A stretch of DNA of 64,000 nt from positions 248,001 through 312,000 of the forward strand of contig NZ_VIYJ01000002.1 of assembly GCF_008087085.1 (NCBI RefSeq). Direction: 5' to 3'. Positions 1 to 9,862 of the stretch are shown here, in pieces. The notes below the pieces were generated by a model. It saw only the letters and a program-made list of their open reading frames with translations. It was not told the DNA's origin and did not search any database. The translations under genes and the position numbers were made by a program. Position 1 is the first letter of the stretch, and every line of letters starts with the position of its first letter. This DNA is from Nocardioides rubriscoriae. GTDB taxonomy: Bacteria; Actinomycetota; Actinomycetes; Propionibacteriales; Nocardioidaceae.

Positions 1-119
1 GTCTCGACCAGGTGGCGGGTCACCCGCATGTCCGTGCGCTCAGCGGCAAGCGCAGCAAGCCGCTGGTCGGCGACTTTCCAGTTCGGGCAGTCCTCGAAGT
101 ACAGCAGCGTGATGTCCAT
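1..119 (-). CDS. Thioredoxin-like protein, N-terminal part (runs off the window)
   Basis: The first 39 codons are visible. The protein begins MDITLLYFEDCPNW, with a beta strand followed by a single cysteine where thioredoxin-fold proteins have their redox motif (DCPNW, a one-Cys version of CxxC). It diverges from the merR-type gene across a shared operator, which suggests that the regulator controls it in a metal- or thiol-stress response. The start is the ATG seven bases after a TAGCGT -10 box, so the mRNA is probably leaderless. The substrate cannot be told from this fragment. Confidence 0.7.
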   Translation of the reverse strand, partial: MDITLLYFEDCPNWKVADQRLAALAAERTDMRVTRHLVE

Positions 120-126
120 GCCGACG

Positions 127-168
127 ACGCTAAACCTTGATCCATGGTGCAAGGTCAAGGCGTAGAGT
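127..168. promoter_or_regulatory. Divergent MerR-type promoter/operator
   Basis: The dyad CCTTGA...TCAAGG (135-160) carries a -35 on each strand. Plus strand: TTGATC (137-142), 20-bp spacer, TAGAGT (163-168), then 6 nt to the ATG at 175. Minus strand: TTGACC (158-153), 20-bp spacer, TAGCGT (132-127), then 7 nt to the ATG at 119. Over-long 19-20 bp spacers are the hallmark of promoters activated by MerR-family DNA distortion. Both transcripts should be leaderless. Confidence 0.8.
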
Positions 169-174
169 GCAGTC

Positions 175-567
175 ATGCGCATCGGAGAGGTAGCCGCCGC
201 GGCTGACGTGCCGACCCAGACCATCCGCTTCTACGAGCGCCGGGGTCTGCTTCCGCAGCCGTTGCGGGGCCCCAACGGATACCGTGAGTACGACGACTCG
301 ATCCTCACCCGGCTCGCATTCATCCGCAGCGGACAGGCTGCGGGGCTCACCCTGGTCGAGGTCGCCAGCATCCTCGACCTTCGCCGCGACGGAGCCGTGC
401 CGTGCGCGCATGTCGAGTCGCTGCTCGTGACCAAGCTGGACGACATCCAGGAGCGGCAACGTGAGCTCGCCGTGCTCCAGGCGGAGCTCGAAGGCCTCAT
501 CAGCCGCAGTGCCCGACTCGATCCCGCCGACTGCACCGACACCCAGATCTGTCACATCATCGCTTAG
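175..567 (+). CDS. MerR-family metal/thiol-responsive transcriptional regulator
   Basis: The 130-residue protein starts MRIGEVAAAADVPTQTIRFY, a clear MerR winged-helix domain (residues 1-70), followed by a long dimerisation helix (about 80-110). Cys77, Cys120 and Cys126 are spaced much like the three metal ligands of MerR, and the CAHV around Cys77 resembles the heavy-metal subgroup (ZntR, CadR, MerR). This suggests sensing of a soft metal or thiol-reactive species, but the metal cannot be assigned. It sits head-to-head with a thioredoxin-like gene over a 20-bp-spacer promoter and probably activates both directions. Confidence 0.88.
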   Translation: MRIGEVAAAADVPTQTIRFYERRGLLPQPLRGPNGYREYDDSILTRLAFIRSGQAAGLTLVEVASILDLRRDGAVPCAHVESLLVTKLDDIQERQRELAVLQAELEGLISRSARLDPADCTDTQICHIIA

Positions 568-923
568 GATGCACGCCCCGGAGACGACTGAGGCCGCGTG
601 GATGCCCTCACGCCGTGTGCGGCGAGCCAAGCCTTTGCGGACCGCCAACCTCATCGCGCGGTTGCTCGAAGTGCAATGGGCTCGGTCCAGGTTCGCTCAC
701 GTCCGCAATCGCGTACTGACGCCCCCAGTACGTTGTGAGAGCGTCGGCGCAGGTGAGAGGGCAGTCTCGCCCGTCGACTGGGAGCGGGCACGAGAATCGC
801 GTCCACGCTCAGGCCCCACGGGCCCTTCCCGACGACGCACCACGTCGAGTGCGTCGCGCTGCTCGCGAGGAGACGAGGGCGGCGGGGAGGCAGCGATCGA
901 GCCGCCGGGTGGGCCGCGCGTGC
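568..923. other. Intergenic region between convergent genes, no gene recognised
   Basis: This 356-bp stretch lies between the merR-type gene and the oppositely oriented lipoprotein gene. The part around 620-740 looks less GC-rich than its surroundings. I see no ORF with convincing codon use, no tRNA-like cloverleaf and no strong terminator hairpin. A decayed gene is possible but not shown. Confidence 0.4.
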
Positions 924-2309
924 TCAGTCCGAGCAGGGAGCGATGGCAACGAGGTCGAGCTGCGCCTCGGCTGATCCGCTTCGTGGACCGATGTTGGGGA
1001 TCTGGATGGTGCTGTTGAACGTGAAGTCCAGGGTCGCGGTCGACGCATCGCCGGAGAGCGTGATGGTGTAGGCCCCCGACCCGGTCGCGGAGATCGGAGC
1101 GTTGCCGACCGTGCCCTTGAAGGCGTAGGTGCCGCCGGTCTCGCGGTTCGGGCGGAACGAGAACGACCCGACCAGGTCACCGGTGGTCTGCACGTTGAAG
1201 CGCTTCTCGAGCGAGCAGGCGGTGCCCCTGACGCTGATGCCGCTGGGCACCGAGGGGATCGACCCGCTGATGGCATAGCTCTGCTTGTTGCACTTCGGCA
1301 CCAGCGCCTCAGCCTCGCGGACCCGCTCGGTGATCGAGCTGCTCAGGGTCTCCTTCACGTAGGCCGTGGCGGGCGACACGATGAACCCGAGCCACTTCGC
1401 CGACCCGGCCAGCGAGGACCCGGTGTCGACCAGCAGCTGCAGGAACAGCGCGGCGGCGTTCTCCTTGATCTCCTGCTTGAGGTCGGTCAACTGGTCGGTG
1501 ACCTTCTTCTTGGCCGACGGGTCGTTGGCGTACTGGCTCCTGGTCAGAGGGTTGGTCGGGTTCTCGGCGCACGTGGAGAGCGCGTCGAGCTTGGCCAGGG
1601 CCTGGGCGATCATGTCGTTGGCGTTGACGGCGTCCCAGACCTTGTTGCCGGCCTTCCAGGCCTCCCACGAGCCGGTGGCGACCTTGCTGTCGGCCCGGTC
1701 GGCCCACGTGTCGATGTAGCTCTCCTGAGCCTGCGACACGACGCCCGAGACCACCACGTCGACGGTGGACGGCGACCCGCCCGCCGCGTAGGCCACGGGC
1801 TGCACGACCACCTCGCTGTCGCCCTCGCCCTCGAGCGGGGCGGCGGTCGCGCCGTCGGTGTCGGTGACCCGGGCGCGGATGTCCTCCGGGAGCGTGGCCG
1901 CGTCGATCGCGTAGGCCATCGACAGCAGGTAGCGGTCGCCGTCCTGCTGCGCGGTCAGCGTCACCCCGTCGTCGGGCTGCACCTTGCCGCTACCGGCGCT
2001 CAGTCGGTAGGTCAGGTCCGCGGTCGCCCCGTTGGGGAAGGCGTGGGTCACGACGAAGGTGTGGGCGTCGGCGACCTCCAGGCTCGACAAGGTCGTCGCC
2101 GCGACGTACGCCGTGGCTGCGTCGAACCCGGCGGACCGCACCGACGCGTCGAGCCCGGGGGAGGCCTGGGCGACGGCGACGCCCTGAGCGAACGGCGGAC
2201 CCGCACCGACCTCGCCGGGCGAGGGATCGGCCGAACAGGCCGTCAGCGCGACGACACCGACCAGGACGGCCACGCGGTCCCGCAGGGCCGCTGTGGTGTG
2301 AGGGCGCAC
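924..2309 (-). CDS. Secreted lipoprotein of unknown function
   Basis: The 461-residue product starts MRPHTTAALRDRVAVLVG and has the lipobox ALTAC, so it should be exported and lipid-anchored. The rest is a hydrophilic extracellular region with a helical stretch in the middle (TDQLTDLKQEIKENAAALF). The C-terminal 110 residues look like a beta-rich domain (GGTYAFKGTVGNAPISATG). Four cysteines lie after the lipobox. I chose the GTG at 2309 because it puts a short basic N-region before the hydrophobic core; GTG 2330 is an alternative. The frame stays open far upstream, but that part overlaps the SDR gene and looks non-coding. I do not recognise the family. Confidence 0.65.
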   Translation of the reverse strand: MRPHTTAALRDRVAVLVGVVALTACSADPSPGEVGAGPPFAQGVAVAQASPGLDASVRSAGFDAATAYVAATTLSSLEVADAHTFVVTHAFPNGATADLTYRLSAGSGKVQPDDGVTLTAQQDGDRYLLSMAYAIDAATLPEDIRARVTDTDGATAAPLEGEGDSEVVVQPVAYAAGGSPSTVDVVVSGVVSQAQESYIDTWADRADSKVATGSWEAWKAGNKVWDAVNANDMIAQALAKLDALSTCAENPTNPLTRSQYANDPSAKKKVTDQLTDLKQEIKENAAALFLQLLVDTGSSLAGSAKWLGFIVSPATAYVKETLSSSITERVREAEALVPKCNKQSYAISGSIPSVPSGISVRGTACSLEKRFNVQTTGDLVGSFSFRPNRETGGTYAFKGTVGNAPISATGSGAYTITLSGDASTATLDFTFNSTIQIPNIGPRSGSAEAQLDLVAIAPCSD

Positions 2310-2388
2310 GAGGGGCAAGGCGATCTCCACGGGGACGTGCCAGCGCTGGCGGTGGAAGGGGGCTCGGACTCTACCGAATCGTCCCCGC

Positions 2389-2419
2389 TTGACCTGGAGC
2401 GCGCTCCAGTCCCTAGCGT
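2389..2419 (+). promoter_or_regulatory. MerR-type promoter with palindromic operator upstream of the SDR gene
   Basis: TTGACC (2389-2394) and TAGCGT (2414-2419) are separated by 19 bp. The spacer is largely filled by the perfect palindrome CTGGAGCGCGCTCCAG (2394-2409). A 19-bp spacer with a TGGAG/CTCCA dyad is typical of MerR regulators of the AdhR/NmlR type. The -10 ends 7 nt before the ATG at 2427, predicting a leaderless mRNA. Confidence 0.7.
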
Positions 2420-2426
2420 CGAGACC

Positions 2427-3251
2427 ATGACTGAGAAGACCTGGTTCATCACCGGTGCCTCCCGCGGCTTCGGCCGTGAGTGGACCGTCGCGGCCCTCGA
2501 GCGCGGCGACCGCGTCGCGGCCACCGCCCGCGACACCTCGACCCTCGACGACCTCGTGGCGACGTACGGCGAGGCGCTGCTGCCCCTGCAGCTCGACGTC
2601 ACCGACCGCGAGGCCGACTTCGCGGCCGTCGCCCGCGCGCACGAGCACTTCGGGCGTCTCGACGTCGTCGTCAACAACGCGGGCTACGGCCACTTCGGCT
2701 TCGTCGAGGAGGTCACCGAGGCCGAGTTCCGCGCCCAGATGGAGACCAACGTCTTCGGGGCGATGTGGGTGACGCAGGCGGCGCTGCCGTTCCTGCGCGA
2801 GCAGGGCTCGGGCCACATCCTGCAGGTGTCGTCGATCGGCGGCATCTCGGCGTTCCCGCTGGTCGGCGCCTACCACGCGTCGAAGTGGGCGCTCGAGGGC
2901 TTCTCGCAGGCGCTGGCCCAGGAGGTCGCCGGCTTCGGTGTCAAGGTGACGCTCATCGAGCCGGGCGGCTTCGCCACCGACTGGGGCGGCTCGTCGGCGA
3001 GCCGGTCGGTCGAGCACCCGGCGTACGCCGCGTTGCACGAGCAGGTCGTCGAGCAGCGCAAGCAGCGCATCGGCACCCCGGGCGACCCGACCGCCTCCGC
3101 GGCCGCGGTGCTCAACCTCGTCGACGCCGACGAGCCGCCGCTGCGCGCCTTCCTCGGCGAGGCCCCGCTCGGCATCGCCAAGGCCGACTACGCCTCGCGC
3201 CTGGAGACCTGGGAGAAGTGGCAGGACAACGCGGTGCTCGCCCAGGGCTAG
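2427..3251 (+). CDS. Short-chain dehydrogenase/reductase (SDR)
   Basis: A 274-residue classical SDR. The Rossmann motif TGASRGFG (9-16) binds NAD(P), NNAG follows, and the catalytic set includes VSSIGG plus Tyr149 and Lys153 (YHASK). The length and the C-terminal extension after residue 190 match the subgroup often annotated as oxidoreductases acting on small carbonyls. The substrate is not evident. The 19-bp-spacer promoter in front suggests induction by a MerR-family regulator, perhaps by aldehydes or electrophiles. No regulator of that type lies next to it except the merR-type gene at 175, whose own operator has a different sequence. Confidence 0.88.
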   Translation: MTEKTWFITGASRGFGREWTVAALERGDRVAATARDTSTLDDLVATYGEALLPLQLDVTDREADFAAVARAHEHFGRLDVVVNNAGYGHFGFVEEVTEAEFRAQMETNVFGAMWVTQAALPFLREQGSGHILQVSSIGGISAFPLVGAYHASKWALEGFSQALAQEVAGFGVKVTLIEPGGFATDWGGSSASRSVEHPAYAALHEQVVEQRKQRIGTPGDPTASAAAVLNLVDADEPPLRAFLGEAPLGIAKADYASRLETWEKWQDNAVLAQG

Positions 3252-3332
3252 CCACCACCACGTCGGGTCGAGGTTTCCCTCAGGTGGTCCCGGACAGGAT
3301 GGGCGCGTCCCCACCCCGACGGAAGGTCACCG

Positions 3333-4130
3333 ATGCCCATCTCCCTCGACAAGGTCGAGTCCACCGCCCCCGGCCTGGTCTCCCTGGCCAAGACCGCCAA
3401 GGTCAGCCTCGAGAAGCGCAACCTGTTCGGCAGCCGCGCGAAGGTCGCGGTCGTCATGGACTTCAGCGGCTCGATGTCGCGCGAGTACAGCTCCGGGCGC
3501 GTGCAGAACCTCACCGAGCGCATCCTCGCGCTCGCCACCCAGCTCGACGACGACGGCGCGATCGACTTCTTCGTCTTCGACTCCAGCGCCGCCTACCTCG
3601 GTGAGGTGCCGCTCGACAACTACGCCGGTGCCGTCACCCGCCTCACCCAGGGACGCCGGATGGGCACCACCGACTACGCCGGCGCCTTCCGCGCCGTGCG
3701 CGACCACTTCGGCTTCGCGCCGCCCAAGCTCGTCCAGCAGACGGGCGGCGAGAAGAAGGGCCTGTTCGGCCGCAAGAAGAAGGTCGAGGGCGCCGTCGAC
3801 GTCGCGCTGCCCGACGGCCTGCGTCCGGCCAACGAGCCGGTCTTCGCCATCTTCCTCACCGACGGCGCCCCCAACTCCAAGCCGCAGGCCGTCCAGGCGC
3901 TGATCGAGGTCTCGACCGCGCCGATCTTCTGGAAGTTCCTGTCCATCGGCGCCGAGTCGTTCGACTTCCTGCAGAAGCTCGACGACCTCGAGGAGCGCGT
4001 GATCGACAACGCCGACTACAAGCCGATCGGCTCGATCGACGCCCTGTCCGACGAGGCGCTCATCGAGGCCCTGCTCGACGAGTACGGCGAGTACGTCGCC
4101 GAGGCGCGCCGCCTCGGCATGGTCGTCTGA
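3333..4130 (+). CDS. VWA domain protein (TerF/tellurium-type)
   Basis: A 265-residue cytoplasmic protein with one von Willebrand factor A domain. The MIDAS metal site DxSxS is at Asp43, Ser45 and Ser47 (MDFSGSMS). The later MIDAS residues are probably the Thr-Asp in GTTDYAG and the Asp in LTDGAPN. A basic insertion (KKGLFGRKKK) lies mid-domain. Its layout resembles VWA proteins of the TerY/TerF group linked to tellurite and stress systems, but no terD or terC genes are adjacent. The start has a GGAAGG ribosome-binding site. A metal-dependent protein-interaction role is inferred from the fold only. Confidence 0.82.
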   Translation: MPISLDKVESTAPGLVSLAKTAKVSLEKRNLFGSRAKVAVVMDFSGSMSREYSSGRVQNLTERILALATQLDDDGAIDFFVFDSSAAYLGEVPLDNYAGAVTRLTQGRRMGTTDYAGAFRAVRDHFGFAPPKLVQQTGGEKKGLFGRKKKVEGAVDVALPDGLRPANEPVFAIFLTDGAPNSKPQAVQALIEVSTAPIFWKFLSIGAESFDFLQKLDDLEERVIDNADYKPIGSIDALSDEALIEALLDEYGEYVAEARRLGMVV

Positions 4131-4183
4131 CCCGGGCTCGGTCCGACCAGCGGCCGGACCGGGGGAGGCCGGGCCGGAGCCGG

Positions 4184-4270
4184 ATTTCCCCGGTCGGCCG
4201 GGGAAACCCGAACTTGTGGGGCAATGCATTGCCCCACAAGTTCAGACTTCCCCGGCCAGCCGGGGAAACC
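4184..4270. repeat. Large palindromic element with three nested hairpins
   Basis: The centre (4210-4243) is a perfect 34-bp palindrome with half-site GAACTTGTGGGGCAATG. On each side lies a separate hairpin of the form CCCCGGNCNGCCGGGG (4188-4203 and 4249-4264), and the two flanks are also inverted copies of each other with a few mismatches. The whole can fold as one cruciform of about 85 bp or as three hairpins. It lies after the VWA gene and before the acnA promoter. It could be a terminator, a REP-like element or a protein-binding site. Confidence 0.85.
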
Positions 4271-4296
4271 CCACCCGAACCTCTCGACCTCGTGTA

Positions 4297-4310
4297 TCTT
4301 GATGTCAAGA
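4297..4310. promoter_or_regulatory. Palindromic operator-like site upstream of aconitase
   Basis: TCTTGATGTCAAGA is a 14-bp inverted repeat (TCTTGA-TG-TCAAGA), 100 bp before the acnA start. It overlaps a possible -35 (TTGATG, 4299-4304). This is where a repressor of the aconitase gene would be expected to bind, but the binding protein is unknown. Confidence 0.5.
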
Positions 4311-4410
4311 GACAATTCCACCAGCACTTAGGCCCGCCTTACTTCCCGAGCCGCGCAGTACGGCGGCAAGATGGGCGGCGGCCACACGAGCACCCACGAG
4401 GAGACGGCTG

Positions 4411-7233
<2,823 letters not shown>

Positions 7234-7250
7234 CCCGCACGATCCCGCAC

Positions 7251-7284
7251 GCCGGGCCGGTCACCTCACGGTGACCGGCCCGGC
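7251..7284 (+). terminator. Hairpin terminator after acnA
   Basis: A perfect 15-bp stem, GCCGGGCCGGTCACC (7251-7265) pairing with 7270-7284, closes a 4-nt loop 17 bp after the acnA stop. There is no T-tract, as is usual in high-GC actinobacteria. Confidence 0.8.
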
Positions 7285-7353
7285 GTCGTCGTGCGGCGCG
7301 CCGGGGCGGCCCGGTTGCCGCACCGGCACGGTCGCGACCGCGACGATGACGGG

Positions 7354-8019
7354 GTGAAGAGACTTCCCCACCTCGCCCTCCTCGCCGCGCTGGCGCTCGG
7401 GGTGTCGGCCTGCAGCGACGACACCGAGCCGACCGCCTCGCCCACGTCCACCGAGACCCCGACCTCCGAGCCGACGACCACGACCCCCACGCCGACCCCC
7501 ACCCCGACCGCCACGCCGACCCCCACCCCGACCCCCACGCCGACGCCGACCGCCACGGCCACCCCGATCCCGGCGCCGCCGGTCGACCCCGACGCCCCAC
7601 CCACGACGTACGACGCCGCGCAGGCGCGCTTCGACGCCCAGGGTCAGGAGCCGCAGGAGCTGGTGCGCTTCGAGAGCTCGACGGGCATCTACTGCCTGCT
7701 CGACTCCGACTTCGCGATCGGCTGCGAGCTGCCCCGGGGCGGCATCCCCGACCCCGACTACTGCGGCGACGGCCCCAGCCAGAACGTCGGTCGGGTCACC
7801 TTCGCCCTCGACGGTTCCGGCGACCCGACCCCGGAGTGCAACAGCGACACGATTCGCGAGCCGGGTGCGCCCCGGCTCGCGGTCGACTCGGTCGGGGCCT
7901 CCTCGGCGTCGGGGATCCAGTGCCTCGTCGAGGCCATCGGGGTGACCTGCCTGGACCCGCAGCACACGAGCGGCTTCTTCCTCGGGCCCGACGACTACAC
8001 GGTGTTCACCGCCGGCTGA
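7354..8019 (+). CDS. Secreted lipoprotein with Thr-Pro repeat linker
   Basis: The 221-residue product begins MKRLPHLALLAALALGVSAC (GTG start), a lipoprotein signal with lipobox GVSAC. Residues about 25-75 are an extended linker of alternating Thr and Pro encoded by a 6-bp-type microsatellite; such linkers span the cell wall. The remaining domain (about 85-221) has six cysteines likely to form disulphides (IYCLLDSDFAIGCELP, DYCGDG, IQCLVEAIGVTCLD). I do not recognise its fold. The GTG has GACGAT 6 nt upstream, a weak leaderless -10. Confidence 0.72.
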   Translation: MKRLPHLALLAALALGVSACSDDTEPTASPTSTETPTSEPTTTTPTPTPTPTATPTPTPTPTPTPTATATPIPAPPVDPDAPPTTYDAAQARFDAQGQEPQELVRFESSTGIYCLLDSDFAIGCELPRGGIPDPDYCGDGPSQNVGRVTFALDGSGDPTPECNSDTIREPGAPRLAVDSVGASSASGIQCLVEAIGVTCLDPQHTSGFFLGPDDYTVFTAG

Positions 8020-8029
8020 AGGGCCTCGG

Positions 8030-8041
8030 TAGCGTGGTCCC
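8030..8041 (+). promoter_or_regulatory. Leaderless -10 (TAGCGT) for the thiamine-binding-type gene
   Basis: TAGCGT (8030-8035) ends 6 nt before the ATG at 8042, so transcription should begin at or next to the start codon. No ribosome-binding site is present. Confidence 0.6.
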
Positions 8042-8368
8042 ATGATCGTCGCCTTCAGCATCAGCCCCACGTCCGGGGACGCCGACGGGGGAGTGGCCGA
8101 CGCCGTGGCCGCCGCCGTGCGCGTCGTCCGCGAGTCCGGCCTGCCCCACGAGACCAACGCGATGTTCACCAACATCGAGGGCGAGTGGGACGAGGTCATG
8201 GCCGTGGTCAAGCGCGCCGTCGACGTCGTCGCGGCGGTGTCGCCGCGCGTCGGGCTCGTGCTCAAGGCCGACATCCGCCCCGGGCGCACCGGTGAGATGA
8301 CCGCCAAGCTCGACCGGCTCGAGCAGGCGATCACCGCGAGCCCCGAGGCCACGGAGGGCGGCGCGTGA
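8042..8368 (+). CDS. MTH1187/YkoF-type thiamine-binding family protein
   Basis: A 108-residue single-domain protein matching the small MTH1187 (DUF77) family: an N-terminal strand IVAFSISP, the helix AVAAAVRVVRESGLPHETNAM, then EGEWDEVMAVVKRAVD. Family members form ferredoxin-like tetramers, and related YkoF proteins bind thiamine, so a vitamin-binding role is plausible but unproven. It overlaps the next gene by four bases (GTGA) and is two genes before yjbQ, another thiamine-linked family. Confidence 0.75.
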   Translation: MIVAFSISPTSGDADGGVADAVAAAVRVVRESGLPHETNAMFTNIEGEWDEVMAVVKRAVDVVAAVSPRVGLVLKADIRPGRTGEMTAKLDRLEQAITASPEATEGGA

Positions 8369-8937
8369 ACCGACGGGCAGTGCTGAGCATCGTCGGCGTG
8401 GTCGCGGTCCTGATCGTGGTCGTGGCGCTCACGACGTTCCTGCGCGACGACAAGGCGGGGCCGGAGGCCCAGATCGAGGGGCTGCAGACCTTCTCCGGCC
8501 TCACCAACACCCACGTCGAGGGCAACGTCGCCTACGACCACACCCCGCCCGCCGGGGGCGACCACTTCGCCGCCTGGATGGACTGCGGCGTCTACGACAC
8601 CCAGGTCGCCGACGAGCTGGCCGTCCACAACATCGAGCACGGCGGCATCTGGATCGCCTACGACCCCGACGCCCTCGACGACGCCCAGGTCGCCGCGCTG
8701 GCCGACCAGGTCCCCGACAACGGCATCATGACGCCGTACGCCGGGCTCGACGCGCCGGTGGTCGTGACCTCGTGGGAGCGGCAGGTCGCGCTCGACGGCG
8801 TCGACGACCCGCGCCTGAGGACGTTCGTCGACACCTACGAGAACAACCCCATCGCCCCCGAGTCGGGCCTGGTGACCTGCACAGGCGGCGTCGACGCGGC
8901 CGAGGCCGCCCAGATCGCCCAGCAGTACGGGCTCTGA
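8365..8937 (+). CDS. DUF3105 membrane-anchored protein
   Basis: A 190-residue protein with one N-terminal membrane anchor (residues 7-27, VLSIVGVVAVLIVVVALTTF) and an extracytoplasmic DUF3105 domain. The family signature is clear: HVEGNVAYDHTPPAGGDHF, then WMDCGVYD, then VHNIEHGGIWIAYDP, with conserved His and Cys residues. The function of this family is unknown; the His-rich pattern could bind a metal. The start is a GTG overlapping the previous stop, with a GGAGGG ribosome-binding site. Confidence 0.9.
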   Translation: MNRRAVLSIVGVVAVLIVVVALTTFLRDDKAGPEAQIEGLQTFSGLTNTHVEGNVAYDHTPPAGGDHFAAWMDCGVYDTQVADELAVHNIEHGGIWIAYDPDALDDAQVAALADQVPDNGIMTPYAGLDAPVVVTSWERQVALDGVDDPRLRTFVDTYENNPIAPESGLVTCTGGVDAAEAAQIAQQYGL

Positions 8938-8942
8938 GCCCG

Positions 8943-9350
8943 GTGCGCTCCGAGACCCGCACCTACCGGACCGGCGACCGTGAGCGCGTGGTCGACCTGA
9001 CCGCCGACGCGGCGTCGTTCGTCAGCGCGGGCGACGAGGTCGACGGACTGCTCCAGGTGTTCGTCCCGCACGCGACCTGCGGCATCGCGGTCATCGAGAC
9101 CGGGGCCGGCTCCGACGACGACCTGCTCGCCGCGCTCGGCGACCTGCTGCCCGCCGACGACCGTTGGCGCCACCGCCACGGCAGCCCCGGCCACGGCCGC
9201 TCCCACGTGATGCCGGCGATCGTGCCGCCGCACGCGACCGTGCCGGTGCTCGGCCGGCGCCTGGCGCTCGGCACCTGGCAGAGCATCTGCCTGGTCGACC
9301 TCAACGTCGACAACGACGTGCGCGAGGTGCGGTTCAGCCTGCTCGCATGA
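8943..9350 (+). CDS. yjbQ: YjbQ/UPF0047 family protein
   Basis: A 135-residue YjbQ-type protein, starting at a GTG five bases after the DUF3105 stop. The conserved features are HATCGIAVIE and the histidine cluster HRHG-PGHGRSHV, which form the metal or phosphate site in this family. E. coli YjbQ has weak thiamine-phosphate synthase activity, which is the basis of the usual annotation; its true role is unsettled. Close coupling to the two preceding genes suggests one operon. Confidence 0.88.
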   Translation: MRSETRTYRTGDRERVVDLTADAASFVSAGDEVDGLLQVFVPHATCGIAVIETGAGSDDDLLAALGDLLPADDRWRHRHGSPGHGRSHVMPAIVPPHATVPVLGRRLALGTWQSICLVDLNVDNDVREVRFSLLA

Positions 9351-9362
9351 GGGCTGGCCTGA

Positions 9363-9378
9363 TCGAACATCTGTTCGA
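9363..9378. promoter_or_regulatory. LexA (SOS) box
   Basis: TCGAACATCTGTTCGA matches the actinobacterial LexA consensus TCGAAC-N4-GTTCGA exactly. It directly precedes a -10-like TAGCAT (9379-9384) that ends 6 nt before the ATG at 9391, so LexA binding would block the promoter. Confidence 0.85.
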
Positions 9379-9390
9379 TAGCATCAGGGG

Positions 9391-9762
9391 ATGCCGAGCC
9401 TCGTGGTCCCGCCCGGATGGCCTGCCGCGGTCCGTCCTCCCGACGCACCCCGGTGGGAGCTCACCGCCGAGGCGTGGCTGCTCGACCTGAGCCCGCCGGA
9501 GTTCCGGACCTACCCCACGCTGCGTCGCCACGTCGTGGTCCTCGCGCGCTTCGCGCTGCTCCACGTCGAGGCGATGCAGGCCGCCTGCCACCGCGGGCTC
9601 AGCGAGGCCCGCGCCGAGCTGCGCGACCTCGCCCCGCCCGACGTCGTCGACGAGGCCGTCGAGACCTGGCTGCGCGAGGACGCCCGCCTGTCCGCCGTGC
9701 GCCGCGAGGTCGGCCTGGTCGAGGACGCCCTCCGGGGCACCCGCTACCGCGCACGGCTGTGA
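9391..9762 (+). CDS. Small SOS-regulated protein of unknown function
   Basis: A 123-residue soluble protein (MPSLVVPPGWPAAVRPP) without a signal peptide or membrane segment. It is mostly helical and charged, with several Arg-rich helices (RTYPTLRRHVVVLARF, RGLSEARAELRDL). I do not recognise a catalytic motif. The perfect LexA box 12 bp upstream places it in the DNA-damage response. The -10 placement predicts a leaderless mRNA with full-level expression once LexA is cleaved. It may act in repair, tolerance or checkpoint control; the sequence does not say which. Confidence 0.8.
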   Translation: MPSLVVPPGWPAAVRPPDAPRWELTAEAWLLDLSPPEFRTYPTLRRHVVVLARFALLHVEAMQAACHRGLSEARAELRDLAPPDVVDEAVETWLREDARLSAVRREVGLVEDALRGTRYRARL

Positions 9763-9862
9763 CCCGGTGGTGGCATGTCCTGTCACGGCAGGGCCCCAAG
9801 GCGGTCACACGGGGGCCCGATGGGGCTATGCCGATGCCGCGCGAGCGGCGCACGATGGAGGG

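Noticed and set aside
568-923. A possible remnant gene or attachment site after merR
   Set aside because: No homologous motif, tRNA end or direct repeat could be seen.
2310-3314. Upstream extension of the lipoprotein frame at 924-2309
   Set aside because: The extension overlaps the SDR gene in antisense; the lipoprotein signal and lipobox mark the true N-terminus.
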